NCBI RefSeq assembly: GCF_008692845.1
Contig: NZ_VXJW01000004.1
Coordinates: forward strand, 62,001-126,000
Length of the DNA: 64,000 bases
DNA from: Salmonella enterica subsp. arizonae
Lineage (GTDB): Bacteria; Pseudomonadota; Gammaproteobacteria; Enterobacterales; Enterobacteriaceae
Reading direction: 5' to 3'
Below the pieces are notes generated by a model, which was not told the DNA's origin, did not search any database, and saw only the letters and a program-made list of their open reading frames with translations. Every line of letters begins with the position of its first letter. Positions within the stretch are counted from its first letter, which is position 1. The position numbers and the translations under genes are program-made. Positions 10,009-21,093 of this stretch are shown here, in pieces.

Positions 10009-11137
10009 ACTACCGCCGCTCAGTCTTTATATTCATATTCCCTGGTGTGTACAAAAATGTCCATATTGCGACTTCAATTCCCATGCGTTGAAGGGCGAGG
10101 TGCCGCATGACGACTACGTCCAGCATCTGTTAAGCGATCTGGATGCCGACGTCGCCTGGGCGCAAGGGCGTGAAGTAAAGACCATTTTTATTGGCGGCGG
10201 TACGCCAAGCCTGCTTTCCGGGCCGGCGATGCAAACGCTGCTGGACGGCGTGCGTGCGCGCCTGAATCTGGCGGCGGATGCGGAAATTACCATGGAAGCG
10301 AACCCCGGCACGGTCGAAGCCGACCGCTTCATCGACTATCAGCGCGCCGGCGTAAACCGGATCTCCATTGGCGTGCAGAGCTTTAGTGAGCCTAAGCTGA
10401 AACGTCTTGGCCGTATTCACGGTCCACAAGAGGCGATGCGGGCAGCAAGACTGGCAAATGGGCTTGGGCTACGCAGCTTTAACCTCGACTTGATGCATGG
10501 ATTGCCGGACCAAACGCAGGAAGAGGCGCTGAATGATTTGCGACAGGCAATTGCGCTTAATCCGCCGCATCTCTCATGGTATCAATTGACGATTGAACCC
10601 AACACTCTGTTCGGTTCGCGTCCGCCGGTTTTACCGGACGATGACGCTCTGTGGGATATCTTTGAGCAGGGCCACCAGTTATTAACCGCCGCGGGCTATC
10701 AGCAATACGAAACGTCGGCCTATGCCAAACCCGGTTATCAGTGCCAGCATAATCTGAACTACTGGCGCTTTGGCGACTATCTGGGTATTGGCTGCGGTGC
10801 CCACGGTAAAGTCACCTTCCCGGGCGGCAGGATCCTGCGCACCACCAAAACCCGTCACCCACGCGGTTATATGCAGGGACGTTACCTGGAAAGCCAGCGT
10901 GACGTGAGTGATGACGATAAACCCTTTGAGTTCTTTATGAATCGTTTTCGGTTGCTGGAGCGCGCGCCTCGCGCCGAATTTGTCGAGTATACCGGGCTTA
11001 GCGAAGATACGATTCGTCAACAAATGGATGAGGCTATCGCACAAGGTTATCTGACCGAGAATAAAGATAGCTGGCAAATCACCCAGCACGGTAAGCTATT
11101 TTTAAATTCGCTGCTGGAGCTGTTTTTAGCGGAGTGA
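10001..11137 (+). CDS. hemW: Radical SAM heme chaperone HemW
   Basis: HemW is a radical-SAM protein that binds heme and delivers it to respiratory enzymes; it was formerly annotated as oxygen-independent coproporphyrinogen oxidase. The 378-aa protein begins [15 protein letters not shown] and has the 4Fe-4S motif CVQKCPYC, then the GGGTPS glycine motif for SAM. The start at 10001 overlaps the end of rdgB by 8 bases, which fits the coupled layout of this operon. Confidence 0.94.
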   Translation: MAKLPPLSLYIHIPWCVQKCPYCDFNSHALKGEVPHDDYVQHLLSDLDADVAWAQGREVKTIFIGGGTPSLLSGPAMQTLLDGVRARLNLAADAEITMEANPGTVEADRFIDYQRAGVNRISIGVQSFSEPKLKRLGRIHGPQEAMRAARLANGLGLRSFNLDLMHGLPDQTQEEALNDLRQAIALNPPHLSWYQLTIEPNTLFGSRPPVLPDDDALWDIFEQGHQLLTAAGYQQYETSAYAKPGYQCQHNLNYWRFGDYLGIGCGAHGKVTFPGGRILRTTKTRHPRGYMQGRYLESQRDVSDDDKPFEFFMNRFRLLERAPRAEFVEYTGLSEDTIRQQMDEAIAQGYLTENKDSWQITQHGKLFLNSLLELFLAE

Positions 11138-11176
11138 TAAGTCGAAACCGTCACCGGCAAGATAATACCTCGTGAC

Positions 11177-11221
11177 GCTACGCTTATCAGATCTACAAAA
11201 ACGTAGTGAGATAAGCGTAGC
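11177..11221. terminator. Inverted repeat between convergent hemW and ansB
   Basis: Two perfect 12-base arms, GCTACGCTTATC at 11177-11188 and its complement at 11210-11221, enclose a 21-base spacer that contains a further small inverted repeat. It lies between converging genes and could act as a bidirectional terminator or a REP-like element. There is no long T-run. Confidence 0.55.
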
Positions 11222-11233
11222 CGTCTTCACCGA

Positions 11234-12280
11234 TTAATACTGATTAAATATCGTCTGGATCTGTTTTGGATCTTTGGTTTGCGTTAAAGCCAGTTGCAGC
11301 AACACGCGCGCTTTCTGCGGGTTCAGCGTGCCGGAAGCGACAAAACCGTATTTTGCATCATCCACTTCCGCATCCTGCGTAGTTGCGCCGGTCGGCACGC
11401 GGGAAGAACGCACTACGACCGTACCGTTATGCGCAGCGGTCGCCAGGGTATCAAAGATCGTTTTATACAGGTTGCCGTTACCCACGCCTGCGCTCACGAT
11501 CCCGTCATATCCCGCGTCTACCAGCACTTTTGCTGGCAGATCGGACGCATTCGCATAGTTATAAATAATACCGACTTTCGGTAGCGCAGTCAGTTTAGCG
11601 ACATCAAACGGCGTGGAGGAGGTGTGTTTACGCTGCGGCGTGCGCTGATAATCGATTTTCCCGTTATGGATGTAACCCAGCGGCCCGTAGTTAACGGATT
11701 TAAATGTCGCCACGTCGGTGGTATTGGTCTTAGTAACATCGCGCCCGTCCATCACGGTATCGTTCATTACCACCAACACACCGCGGTTAGCGGACTGTTT
11801 ATCAGCCGCCGTTACGACCGCATTATAGAGGTTGAACGGACCATCTGCGCTCATTGACGTGGAGGGACGCATCGCACCGACCAGTACTACAGGTTTATTG
11901 CATTTAACGGTCAAATCGAGGAAATAAGCAGTCTCTTCCATCGTATCAGTGCCATGGGTGATCACGAAACCGTCTGTACTGTCGCACTCGATATTGATTT
12001 TTTTTGCCAGAGTGAGCCAAACCTCATCGTTCATATCCTGCGAGCCGATGTTAACGACCTGCTCGCCTTTCACCATCGCAATGTCCTTTAGTTGAGGAAC
12101 GGCATTCACCAGATTTTCAACTCCGACTTTACCTGCCGTATAATTTGATTTTGTTGCAGAATCACCGCCACCAGCAATAGTTCCGCCGGTCGCTAAGATG
12201 GTGATATTCGGTAAAGCGAACGCCGCGCCGCTGAAACCCATTACCAGAGCCGCTAATGCCGTTTTCCTAAAAAACTCCAT
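11234..12280 (-). CDS. ansB: L-asparaginase 2, periplasmic
   Basis: AnsB hydrolyses L-asparagine to aspartate and ammonia in the periplasm with high affinity. The 348-aa precursor has a signal peptide ending near GAAFA. The catalytic threonine lies in the first asparaginase motif, ILATGGTIAGGG, and the second motif is visible as ITHGTDTMEET with its Thr-Asp pair. In enteric bacteria expression is raised by CRP and anaerobiosis; the 187 bases upstream are AT-rich, but I could not assign a particular site. Confidence 0.96.
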   Translation of the reverse strand: MEFFRKTALAALVMGFSGAAFALPNITILATGGTIAGGGDSATKSNYTAGKVGVENLVNAVPQLKDIAMVKGEQVVNIGSQDMNDEVWLTLAKKINIECDSTDGFVITHGTDTMEETAYFLDLTVKCNKPVVLVGAMRPSTSMSADGPFNLYNAVVTAADKQSANRGVLVVMNDTVMDGRDVTKTNTTDVATFKSVNYGPLGYIHNGKIDYQRTPQRKHTSSTPFDVAKLTALPKVGIIYNYANASDLPAKVLVDAGYDGIVSAGVGNGNLYKTIFDTLATAAHNGTVVVRSSRVPTGATTQDAEVDDAKYGFVASGTLNPQKARVLLQLALTQTKDPKQIQTIFNQY

Positions 12281-12467
12281 GTTATATCTCCAGTTATGTT
12301 AATTGGACGCATTATCCAAATATTGCAGACGAATAATGTGATGACATACGATTAACTAGCGATATATATATAACAGAGAGTATTTTTTAGAGATGGATAA
12401 CAAAATGCAGGAAAAAACAGAATAAAAGGCGCAGATGCGATCTACGCCATTGTTTAAAAAGGGAAGA

Positions 12468-13187
12468 TTATTTCAGGCTGCCGACCAGCGCTTTGCGGTT
12501 GTCTTCTAAAGTGACTACGCGGCTACAGACATCTTTGCCAAACTGCTGGAAATCCTTCTCCTGATTTTTCCATTCGCTCTGGATGGCGGTTTGTAAACCA
12601 CCGAGGCTGCCCATCACGCCCTGCAAAGGATTGCCGCCGCCTTTAAGCACTGCTTTGGCGCCCATTTCGTTAATACTGTCCTGCAAAATCCCCCCCATCG
12701 CCTGGTTTACCAGTTGCTGACCGTCAGCACGCACCTGGTCAATAGCCTTATAGTGGAAAGTCAGGCCATCCGTACGATGTTCGATAATGCGGTTCATCTG
12801 CGCTTTCAATTGTGCATCAAGCTTCGTCAGACGGCTGCGCATGTTACTGCTCTCCCCCACCTCTTTAGCAATGATTTTATCCAGCGCCACGCGGCCTTTT
12901 TCGACACGCGACCGGGCACCTTCATCAATCCACGGCAGCGCGCTTCGCAGTTCCGCCTGGTAATCTTTCGCCTGCTCGCGCTGCGCTGCGCTAAGGGTGT
13001 ACTGCTTACCGTTGTACATCACATTGCCGTCCGGCGTGATCACCAGGTTGCCGTTTTCACCTTTCACCTGCACCGTTTGTGGACTCAGGATCACATCGTC
13101 ACGTGGCGTGACGCTGCATTTGTAATCTGCGTGAGCGGCCATCGCCGTAAACGTTAGCACTGCAGCCAGCAGCGTTTTGCGCATCAT
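12468..13187 (-). CDS. yggN: YggN, DUF2884 family exported protein
   Basis: This 239-aa protein has a clear signal peptide, MMRKTLLAAVLTFTAMAAHA, followed by a mature domain of the DUF2884 family, so it is probably periplasmic. Its function is unknown. The mature part is rich in charged helices. The start at 13187 was chosen because it begins the signal peptide and is preceded by TTGAGGAAAATT. It lies downstream of yggL on the same strand, separated by a palindrome. Confidence 0.9.
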   Translation of the reverse strand: MMRKTLLAAVLTFTAMAAHADYKCSVTPRDDVILSPQTVQVKGENGNLVITPDGNVMYNGKQYTLSAAQREQAKDYQAELRSALPWIDEGARSRVEKGRVALDKIIAKEVGESSNMRSRLTKLDAQLKAQMNRIIEHRTDGLTFHYKAIDQVRADGQQLVNQAMGGILQDSINEMGAKAVLKGGGNPLQGVMGSLGGLQTAIQSEWKNQEKDFQQFGKDVCSRVVTLEDNRKALVGSLK

Positions 13188-13207
13188 AATTTTCCTCAAG
13201 ACAAAGC

Positions 13208-13227
13208 GGGCCGGCATATGCCGGCCC
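13208..13227. repeat. 20-bp GC-rich palindrome between yggL and yggN
   Basis: The half GGGCCGGCAT is followed exactly by its complement, giving a perfect 20-base palindrome. It lies between the yggL stop and the yggN ribosome-binding site. It could be a transcript-stabilising or partial-termination hairpin; no T-run follows on either strand. Confidence 0.6.
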
Positions 13228-13235
13228 TGTACTCA

Positions 13236-13562
13236 TTAGTCCCACCAAACGTCGAAAAGTTCGCTGGTACGGATTTCTTCAAGGTTGCGCGCTTGCAGCC
13301 ACTTACGCACAATCGTCTGATGTTCTTCGGTACATTTACCGATTTCCTGCATACAAATCAGTCCTTCCCAGGCCAGGTAGCCGCTGCCGTCAAACGCCAG
13401 TTTATTAGGCTCAATAACGTCATTAATAAAATCATCAACGATCTTATCGATCTGCTCTTCAGCAGTACCTTCCGGAAAACGCCATGCCACCGAAAATCCT
13501 AATTCCTGGAATTCATCAATGTGCATTTTTTTACGCAGACGACGACTACGGTTTTTTGCCAT
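13236..13562 (-). CDS. yggL: YggL, DUF469 family 50S-associated protein
   Basis: This 108-aa protein begins with a very basic stretch, [18 protein letters not shown], and belongs to the YggL (DUF469) family. Family members have been reported to bind the 50S ribosomal subunit. The start shares one base with the trmB stop (TAATG), so translation is coupled to trmB. An upstream in-frame start would extend it into trmB and is less likely. Confidence 0.92.
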   Translation of the reverse strand: MAKNRSRRLRKKMHIDEFQELGFSVAWRFPEGTAEEQIDKIVDDFINDVIEPNKLAFDGSGYLAWEGLICMQEIGKCTEEHQTIVRKWLQARNLEEIRTSELFDVWWD

Positions 13563-14281
13563 TATTTCACCCTCTCGAACATTAAATCCCATACGCCATG
13601 GCCAAGACGATGGCCACGTTGTTCAAATTTCGTTACCGGGCGCGATTGTGGGCGCGGTACATAATCGTTGCTCGCTGACAGATTTTTGTACCCGTCAATA
13701 GATGACATCACTTCAAGCATGTGTTCCGCATACGCTTCCCAGTCGGTCGCCATATGGAAAACGCCGCCCAGTTTCAGCTTGCTTTTTACCAGTTCAGCAA
13801 ACGGCGCCTGAACGATACGGCGTTTATTATGACGCGCTTTATGCCACGGGTCAGGGAAAAAGAGCTGAACCATCGATAAAGAATTGTCAGGAATCATTTT
13901 ATGCAACACTTCTACCGCGTCGTGGCACATGACGCGCAGGTTTTCAACGCCTTCTTCATGAGCGGACGCCAGACAAGCGCCGACGCCGGGCGAATGCACT
14001 TCAATGCCGAGGAAATTCTGCTCCGGGCGCACTTTCGCCATCGCCACGAGAGACGCCCCCATGCCAAAACCAATCTCCAGCGTCACCGGCGCTTCGCGAC
14101 CAAACAACGTGGCGAAATCTACCGTCGCTTCGCTGAACTCGACGCCCATCACCGGCCAGTAGTTTTCCAGCGCGTGTTCTTGCCCCTTTGTCAGTCGCCC
14201 CTGGCGACGAACAAAACTACGAATACGGCGCAGTGGGCGGCCGTTTTCATCAAATTCCGGTGAAATGACGTCGTTTTTCAT
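13562..14281 (-). CDS. trmB: tRNA (guanine-N7)-methyltransferase
   Basis: TrmB makes 7-methylguanosine at position 46 of tRNA using S-adenosylmethionine. The 239-aa Rossmann-fold protein shows the cofactor-binding loop [15 protein letters not shown], the segment [10 protein letters not shown], the [15 protein letters not shown] motif and the C-terminal [16 protein letters not shown]. The start [10 protein letters not shown] at 14281 matches E. coli; an in-frame extension of 16 residues was rejected. Confidence 0.96.
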   Translation of the reverse strand: MKNDVISPEFDENGRPLRRIRSFVRRQGRLTKGQEHALENYWPVMGVEFSEATVDFATLFGREAPVTLEIGFGMGASLVAMAKVRPEQNFLGIEVHSPGVGACLASAHEEGVENLRVMCHDAVEVLHKMIPDNSLSMVQLFFPDPWHKARHNKRRIVQAPFAELVKSKLKLGGVFHMATDWEAYAEHMLEVMSSIDGYKNLSASNDYVPRPQSRPVTKFEQRGHRLGHGVWDLMFERVK

Positions 14282-14435
14282 AAAAGTGTAGTCTGCTGTG
14301 TTTGAGTTCTGAAAACGGGCATTATCCAAAGTTAGTTGCCGGATGCAAGCATGAAGCGCACTGCGGAAAGTTCCGGTTTACACCCTGCGGCCTCTGTGCT
14401 GCAATCTTGCCCCCGGCAATAATGAATGAGTTTCC

Positions 14436-15488
14436 ATGCAAGCGTCTCAATTTTCAGCTCAGGTTCTGGACTGGTACGACAAATACGGGCGGAAAACGCT
14501 GCCCTGGCAAATTAACAAGACGCCTTACAAAGTATGGCTCTCGGAAGTCATGTTGCAACAAACGCAAGTGACGACGGTTATTCCTTACTTTGAGCGGTTT
14601 ATGGCGCGCTTTCCCACGGTGACGGATTTAGCGAATGCACCTCTGGATGACGTGCTCCATTTGTGGACCGGGCTCGGCTATTACGCCCGCGCACGTAATT
14701 TGCATAAAGCGGCGCAACAGGTGGCGACGCTTCACGATGGCGTATTCCCGCAAACTTTTGACGAAGTCGCCGCGCTACCCGGCGTCGGGCGTTCAACCGC
14801 TGGCGCGATTCTTTCCCTCGCGTTAGGTAAACATTATCCGATTCTTGATGGAAACGTTAAGCGTGTGCTGGCTCGCTGTTATGCTGTTAGCGGCTGGCCT
14901 GGAAAAAAAGAGGTGGAGAATACGCTGTGGACGTTGAGTGAACAGGTGACGCCCGCACACGGCGTGGAGCGATTTAATCAGGCGATGATGGATCTGGGCG
15001 CCATGGTTTGCACGCGTTCAAAACCAAAGTGCTCCCTGTGTCCATTGCAAAGCGGTTGTATCGCCGCCACGAATGAAAGCTGGTCACGCTATCCGGGCAA
15101 GAAACCGAAACAGACGTTACCGGAACGTACCGGCTACTTTTTACTACTACAGCATAATGAGGAAATTTTCCTGGTGCAGCGCCCTCCCAGCGGTTTATGG
15201 GGTGGATTATACTGCTTCCCGCAGTTCGCCAGTGAAGATGGATTGCGCGAATGGCTGGCGCAACGGCATGTTAACGCTGATAATTTGGCCCAGCTTAACG
15301 CGTTTCGCCATACATTTAGCCATTTCCATCTGGATATTGTGCCTATGTGGCTTCCCGTGTCGTCACTGGACGCCTGCATGGATGAAGGTAGCGCGCTCTG
15401 GTATAACTTAGCGCAACCGCCGTCAGTCGGGCTGGCGGCTCCCGTGGAGCGCTTGTTACAGCAGTTACGTACCGGAGCGCCGGTTTAA
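14436..15488 (+). CDS. mutY: Adenine DNA glycosylase MutY
   Basis: MutY removes adenine mispaired with 8-oxoguanine and so prevents G-to-T changes. The 350-aa protein has the helix-hairpin-helix [16 protein letters not shown], the catalytic Asp in [12 protein letters not shown], and the 4Fe-4S cluster cysteines in [19 protein letters not shown]-terminal NUDIX-like domain that reads 8-oxoG follows. yggX starts 27 bases after the stop, as in E. coli. Confidence 0.97.
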   Translation: MQASQFSAQVLDWYDKYGRKTLPWQINKTPYKVWLSEVMLQQTQVTTVIPYFERFMARFPTVTDLANAPLDDVLHLWTGLGYYARARNLHKAAQQVATLHDGVFPQTFDEVAALPGVGRSTAGAILSLALGKHYPILDGNVKRVLARCYAVSGWPGKKEVENTLWTLSEQVTPAHGVERFNQAMMDLGAMVCTRSKPKCSLCPLQSGCIAATNESWSRYPGKKPKQTLPERTGYFLLLQHNEEIFLVQRPPSGLWGGLYCFPQFASEDGLREWLAQRHVNADNLAQLNAFRHTFSHFHLDIVPMWLPVSSLDACMDEGSALWYNLAQPPSVGLAAPVERLLQQLRTGAPV

Positions 15489-15512
15489 CGCCCCGGTCGA
15501 TAAAGAGGATGA

Positions 15513-15791
<279 letters not shown>

Positions 15792-15903
15792 GCCCGTTGC
15801 CGAATGACGCTGCGCTTATTCGGCTTGAGAACTATGCCGGATAAGCCCCTGGCGCCGCTGTCCGGCAAAATGGCATAACGACAACACAACATGCACCCCC
15901 GGA

Positions 15904-16989
15904 ATGATGAAAAAATTACTCGCGCTTGCTGTTATTGCGCCGTTGCTCATCTCCTGCTCCAGTTCGACCAAAAAAGGCGAGACGTATAATGAAGCCTGGG
16001 TCAAGGATACCAACGGCTTTGATATTTTGATGGGGCAATTTGCCAACAACATTGAAAATCTGTGGGGATATAAAGAAGTCCTGATCGCGGGGCCAAAAGA
16101 CTACGTCAAATATACCGATCAGTTCCAGACCCGTAGCCACATCAACTTTGATGATGGGACCATTACCGTTGAAACCATCGCCGGGACGGAACCTGCAGCG
16201 CGTCTGCGCCGGGCCATTATTAAAACGTTGCTGATGGGCGATGATCCGACCTCCGTCGACCTCTACTCCGATGTCGATGACATTAAAATTTCCAAAGAAC
16301 CCTTCCTGTATGGTCAGGTCGTCGACAATACCGGTCAGCCAATTCGCTGGGAAGGCCGCGCCACCACATTCGCGGATTACCTGCTGAAAACGCGACTTAA
16401 AAGCCGCAGCAACGGTCTGCGCATTATTTACAGTGTCACTATTAATCTGGTACCTAACCACCTCGATAAACGCGCGCATAAATACATTGGCATGGTTCGC
16501 CAGGCCTCCCGTAAATACGGCGTTGACGAGTCGCTGATTCTGGCGATTATGCAAACAGAGTCTTCATTTAACCCCTATGCGGTCAGCCACGCGGATGCGC
16601 TGGGCCTGATGCAGGTGGTACAGCACAGCGCCGGGAAAGATGTTTTCCGTTCTCAGGGTAAATCCGGCATACCAAGCCGCAACTTCCTGTTCGATCCCGC
16701 CAGCAATATTGATACCGGTACGGCGTATCTGGCGATGTTGAATAATGTGTATCTGAGCGGTATCGAAAATCCGACGTCTCGGCGCTATGCGGTCATTACC
16801 GCCTACAATGGCGGCGCTGGCAGTGTATTACGCGTATTCTCGAACGATAAGATTCAGGCCGCGAATATGATTAACCGCATGTCTCCGGGGGATGTGTACC
16901 AGATATTAACCACCCGACATCCGTCTGCGGAGTCGCGCCGCTATCTGTATAAGGTGAATTCTGCCCAGCGAGCATATCGCCGTCGATAA
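15904..16989 (+). CDS. mltC: Membrane-bound lytic murein transglycosylase C
   Basis: MltC cleaves peptidoglycan glycan strands to 1,6-anhydromuropeptides and is anchored to the outer membrane as a lipoprotein. The 361-aa precursor has a lipobox, LLISC, close to residue 18. The N-terminal part is the MltC-specific domain. The C-terminal SLT domain carries the catalytic Glu in [15 protein letters not shown], followed by ALGLMQVV and [13 protein letters not shown]. Translation may start at the first or second of two adjacent ATG codons. Confidence 0.96.
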   Translation: MMKKLLALAVIAPLLISCSSSTKKGETYNEAWVKDTNGFDILMGQFANNIENLWGYKEVLIAGPKDYVKYTDQFQTRSHINFDDGTITVETIAGTEPAARLRRAIIKTLLMGDDPTSVDLYSDVDDIKISKEPFLYGQVVDNTGQPIRWEGRATTFADYLLKTRLKSRSNGLRIIYSVTINLVPNHLDKRAHKYIGMVRQASRKYGVDESLILAIMQTESSFNPYAVSHADALGLMQVVQHSAGKDVFRSQGKSGIPSRNFLFDPASNIDTGTAYLAMLNNVYLSGIENPTSRRYAVITAYNGGAGSVLRVFSNDKIQAANMINRMSPGDVYQILTTRHPSAESRRYLYKVNSAQRAYRRR

Positions 16990-17205
16990 ACTATCGCATC
17001 CCGCCTCTGGCTGGTCACATGACAAAGGCGGGAAAGATAAAAAGTGTTAACTCAGTCACCCTTTTGATTTGCAATTAGAAATTGTTTGCAAATATTTGTC
17101 ACAGGTAACAAAAAAACCGCTTCTCATTGATAGAATCACATCAAATCACAACGGCAAATGTGCCTTTGAAAACATTAATCCGCTCTGAGGTGTGAGGAAA
17201 TTAAC

Positions 17206-18462
17206 ATGAATCTTAAGCTGCAGCTTAAAATACTCTCTTTTCTGCAGTTCTGTCTGTGGGGAAGCTGGCTCACTACCCTGGGCTCGTATATGTTCGTCAC
17301 CTTAAAATTTGACGGCGCATCTATTGGCGCAGTTTATAGTTCACTGGGGATTGCCGCCGTTTTTATGCCGACCTTGTTAGGGATTGTGGCTGACAAATGG
17401 CTGAGCGCGAAATGGGTCTATGCCCTGTGCCATGTCGTCGTCGCCGTCACGCTATTTATGGCTGCGGAAGTCACTACGCCAGGGGCGATGTTCTTTGTGA
17501 TCCTGCTTAACTCGTTGGCCTATATGCCGACGTTGGGTTTGATCAATACGATATCATATTACCGCCTGCAATCTGCCGGCATGGATATTGTCACTGATTT
17601 TCCTCCTATCCGTATTTGGGGCACCATTGGCTTTATTCTGGCAATGTGGGGGGTGAGTTTCTCCGGTTTCGAACTGAGCCATATGCAACTTTATATCGGC
17701 GCGACGCTTTCCGTTCTGCTGGTACTGTTTACCTTTACCCTGCCGCACATTCCGGTGGCTAACCAGCAGAAAAACCAGAGCTGGACATCAATGCTGGGCC
17801 TTGACGCTTTTGCGCTGTTTAAAAATAAGCGGATGGCGATTTTCTTCATCTTCTCCATGATGCTGGGCGCGGAACTACAGATTACCAACATGTTCGGCAA
17901 TACCTTCCTGCATAGCTTTGATAAAGATCCGCTGTTCGCCAGTAGCTTTATCGTGCAGCATGCCTCGGTGATGATGTCGATTTCACAGATTTCTGAAACG
18001 TTATTCATCCTGACCATTCCGTTCTTCCTGAGCCGTTATGGTATTAAGAACGTTATGCTTATTAGTATCGTGGCGTGGATGCTGCGTTTCGGTCTGTTCG
18101 CCTGGGGCGACCCGACACCGTTTGGTACCGTCCTGCTGGTACTGTCGATGATTGTGTATGGCTGCGCCTTTGACTTCTTCAATATTTCTGGTTCGGTGTT
18201 TGTCGAAAAAGAAGTACGCCCGGAAATCCGCGCCAGCGCGCAAGGGATGTTCCTGATGATGACCAACGGGTTCGGCTGTATACTGGGCGGCATTGTGAGC
18301 GGCAAAGTGGTGGAGTATTACACTCAAAACGGCATTACCGACTGGCAGACTGTGTGGCTAATCTTCGCGGGCTACTCGCTGGTGCTGGCCGTCGCTTTCG
18401 TGGCCTTGTTCAAATATAAACATGTCCGCGTTCCGACGGGTTCTCAATCCGTCGCACATTAA
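17206..18462 (+). CDS. nupG: Nucleoside:H+ symporter NupG
   Basis: NupG imports purine and pyrimidine nucleosides with protons across the inner membrane. The 418-aa protein has 12 hydrophobic segments of the nucleoside:H+ symporter family and starts MNLKLQLKILSFLQFCLWGSWL, as in E. coli. The 216-base upstream region is AT-rich and should hold the CytR/DeoR/CRP-controlled promoter, but I did not assign single sites. A stem-loop at 18480-18524 follows. Confidence 0.96.
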   Translation: MNLKLQLKILSFLQFCLWGSWLTTLGSYMFVTLKFDGASIGAVYSSLGIAAVFMPTLLGIVADKWLSAKWVYALCHVVVAVTLFMAAEVTTPGAMFFVILLNSLAYMPTLGLINTISYYRLQSAGMDIVTDFPPIRIWGTIGFILAMWGVSFSGFELSHMQLYIGATLSVLLVLFTFTLPHIPVANQQKNQSWTSMLGLDAFALFKNKRMAIFFIFSMMLGAELQITNMFGNTFLHSFDKDPLFASSFIVQHASVMMSISQISETLFILTIPFFLSRYGIKNVMLISIVAWMLRFGLFAWGDPTPFGTVLLVLSMIVYGCAFDFFNISGSVFVEKEVRPEIRASAQGMFLMMTNGFGCILGGIVSGKVVEYYTQNGITDWQTVWLIFAGYSLVLAVAFVALFKYKHVRVPTGSQSVAH

Positions 18463-18479
18463 TAGTTGCCCGATTTAGT

Positions 18480-18524
18480 AGGCCGGATAAGACGAGGATA
18501 CGGCGTAAACACCTTATCCGGCCT
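18480..18524. terminator. Bidirectional terminator between nupG and speC
   Basis: Perfect 12-base arms AGGCCGGATAAG (18480-18491) and CTTATCCGGCCT (18513-18524) flank a 21-base loop between the convergent nupG and speC genes. The sequence resembles enterobacterial REP units, which often occupy such positions. Confidence 0.7.
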
Positions 18525-18534
18525 GAAGGTAACG

Positions 18535-20670
18535 CTATTTTAAAACATACCCGTATAGTCGTTTAATTCCATCGGCATCGGTCTCGCTGTAAACGCCCTG
18601 CAATTCCGGCGAAAAGCCCGGCAGCAGATTGATGCCCTCTTCCAGAGCCAGAAAATAACGCTGCGCCGCGCCGCCCCATATCTCCCCCGGCACCACGCAC
18701 AGTACGCCCGGCGGATACGGCAATGCCCCCTCTGCAGCAATACGCCCGCCCGCCTCGCTGATGCGCACCAGTTCTACATCGCCGCGAATAAAGGCTCTGT
18801 TGGCGTCCTGTGGATTCATCGCCATATGCGGCAGGCTTTCTTTGCGAAACATCGCCTTTTGCAGATCCTTGACGTCTAAGCTAACGTACAAGTCGTGCAT
18901 CTCTTGACATAGTTCACGCAGGGTGTAATCGCGATAGCGAACCGGGTATTTCTGAAAAACCGTCGGCAGCACGTCCGCAAGCGGCATATCATCTTCAATG
19001 TGCCGTTCAAATTGCGCCAGCATCGCGACCAACCGCGCCAGCTTCTCTTCGCTCTCGGCGGGCGTCAGCAAGAATAGAATTGAGTTGAGATCGCACTTCT
19101 CAGGCACAATACCGTTCTCACGTAGATAGTGGGCGAGAATGGTCGCCGGGATGCCAAAATCGGTATAGCGACCGGTTTCCGCATCTATACCCGGCGTAGT
19201 CAATAGCAGCTTACACGGATCGACAAAATACTGGTCATCCGCATAGCCCTCAAAGCCATGCCACTTCTCGCCCGGCGTGAAACTGAAAAAACGCCGCTCG
19301 CGGGCAAGCTCCGCCGTGGAATAAGCCTGCCAGGATTTGCCATCAACGGTTGGCGGGATAAAAGGCCGAATCATCTGACAACGGGCGAGAATGGCTTTAC
19401 GCGCGTCAATACCCAACGCAACGCACTCCGCCCACAAACGACGACCGCTCTCCCCTTCGTGGATTTTGGCATTGATATCCAGCGCCGCAAACAGCGGATA
19501 GAACGGGCTGGTCGAGGCGTGCAACATGAAGGCGTTGTTCAAGCGTTTGTGCGGACAAAAACGCGCCTGGCCGCGAATATGGTTATCTTTTTTGTGAATC
19601 TGCGAAGTTTGTGAGAAACCCGCCTGTTGCTTATGTACCGATTGGGTCACAAAGATCCCCGGATCGTTTTCGCTGAGATCCAGCAGCAACGGCGAGGTGT
19701 CCGCCATCATATCGATAAACTGTTCATAGCCTACCCAGGCGGAATCAAACAGGATGTAATCGCAGAGATGCCCGATGTTATCCACCACCTGACGGGCGTT
19801 ATAAATAGTACCGTCATAGGTGCCAAGCTGAATGATCGCCAAACGGAACGGACGTGGCGCATCGGCTCTTTCCGGCACCACGTCACGAATCTGGTCGCGC
19901 AGGTACGTCTCATCAAAACAGCGCGCATCAATACCACCAATAAAACCAAACGGATTACGCGTCGCTTCAAGATAGACCGGTGTCGCTCCGGCCTGGATGA
20001 GCGCACCGTGATGATTGGATTTATGGTTATTACGATCGAATAGCACCAGATCGCCGCGCGTCAGCAGAGCGTTGGTGACCACTTTATTCGCCGCCGAAGT
20101 ACCATTCAACACAAAGTAGGTTTTATCCGCATTAAACACTTTTGCCGCAAATTTCTGCGCATGTTTGGCGGAACCTTCGTGAATGAGCAGATCGCCAAGT
20201 TTCACATCGGCGTTACACATATCCGCACGAAACAAGTTTTCACCAAAAAAGTTATAAAAATGACGGCCGGCGGGATGTTTTCTAAAAAATTCGCCATGCT
20301 GGTGCCCCGGACAAGCAAAGGTGCTGTTGCCCATTTCGACATACTGGGTCAGGGTGTCATAAAAGGGCGGCAGCAACCCCTCTTCATAGAGGCAGGCAGC
20401 GTTTTCCAGTTCCAGCCACTCCTGCGCGTTACCGCTTATTATCGCCGTAACGCCGGCAGGCACGCTGACAGGTTCATCCGTAAGCATAAACACCGGCAGG
20501 TTAAAACCGGTGCGTTTAAGCAGCGCCAGAATACCGCTACGGCTGTCAGCAGCGGTAATGACGACTGCAGCCACATCGGTAAAGTCGGTACGGTCCAGCG
20601 CTACTACATTACGATGAGTGGAGAGTCGGGAGATGAGTTCACCGCTGGCGGCAATATTCATTGATTTCAT
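18535..20670 (-). CDS. speC: Ornithine decarboxylase, constitutive
   Basis: SpeC decarboxylates ornithine to putrescine in polyamine synthesis. The 711-aa protein has the response-regulator-like N-terminal wing, the large pyridoxal-phosphate domain with the cofactor lysine in TQSVHKQQAGFSQTSQ, and the C-terminal group III decarboxylase domain. The start MKSMNIAASGEL at 20670 gives the E. coli length; a 14-residue extension is possible in frame but lacks support. The window also carries an amine-oxidation gene group and the broken spermidine-linked gene gsp. Confidence 0.96.
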   Translation of the reverse strand: MKSMNIAASGELISRLSTHRNVVALDRTDFTDVAAVVITAADSRSGILALLKRTGFNLPVFMLTDEPVSVPAGVTAIISGNAQEWLELENAACLYEEGLLPPFYDTLTQYVEMGNSTFACPGHQHGEFFRKHPAGRHFYNFFGENLFRADMCNADVKLGDLLIHEGSAKHAQKFAAKVFNADKTYFVLNGTSAANKVVTNALLTRGDLVLFDRNNHKSNHHGALIQAGATPVYLEATRNPFGFIGGIDARCFDETYLRDQIRDVVPERADAPRPFRLAIIQLGTYDGTIYNARQVVDNIGHLCDYILFDSAWVGYEQFIDMMADTSPLLLDLSENDPGIFVTQSVHKQQAGFSQTSQIHKKDNHIRGQARFCPHKRLNNAFMLHASTSPFYPLFAALDINAKIHEGESGRRLWAECVALGIDARKAILARCQMIRPFIPPTVDGKSWQAYSTAELARERRFFSFTPGEKWHGFEGYADDQYFVDPCKLLLTTPGIDAETGRYTDFGIPATILAHYLRENGIVPEKCDLNSILFLLTPAESEEKLARLVAMLAQFERHIEDDMPLADVLPTVFQKYPVRYRDYTLRELCQEMHDLYVSLDVKDLQKAMFRKESLPHMAMNPQDANRAFIRGDVELVRISEAGGRIAAEGALPYPPGVLCVVPGEIWGGAAQRYFLALEEGINLLPGFSPELQGVYSETDADGIKRLYGYVLK

Positions 20671-21093
20671 AAGCGCAAATACCCGTTTCGGGAGTAGAGT
20701 AACCCTGGACAAGGCCGGATACCCTGCCCAACGAGATGCCGGGTCAAACTGGATACCAGCTCCGACCGCCAGACATCAGTAAAAGCAGACTGTTTCTGAT
20801 CTTACGGTTGTCCTGCAGTGAGCGCGCGCTGCTTCACCGCATGGCGGGAACCACAAGGGAGTTGAAGAGGAGGGGCGAGCCTCGCGCAAACAAGCGACAG
20901 TGAAGACAATATAAAAGCGTTATGTTCATCCCGCGCCCCCCATGCTGGCAGGAGAAATTTCGCGCGATCATGGCACCTTTCACCAGACGGCGCAAGATAA
21001 AATCAGCGCTCCAGACGTCACAGATAATCAAGCCATCAACAGCTTAATCGCGCGATAATAAGGCAATTTAAAAAATAAATAACGGGAGCTCGT
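20671..21093. promoter_or_regulatory. speC-yqgA divergent intergenic region
   Basis: These 423 bases separate the diverging speC and yqgA genes. A short leftward open frame of 31 codons (20834-20929) starts after a G-rich stretch and ends in Met-Arg. It could be a leader peptide of speC, but I do not recognise it and the start lacks a standard Shine-Dalgarno. I see no other gene. Confidence 0.4.
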
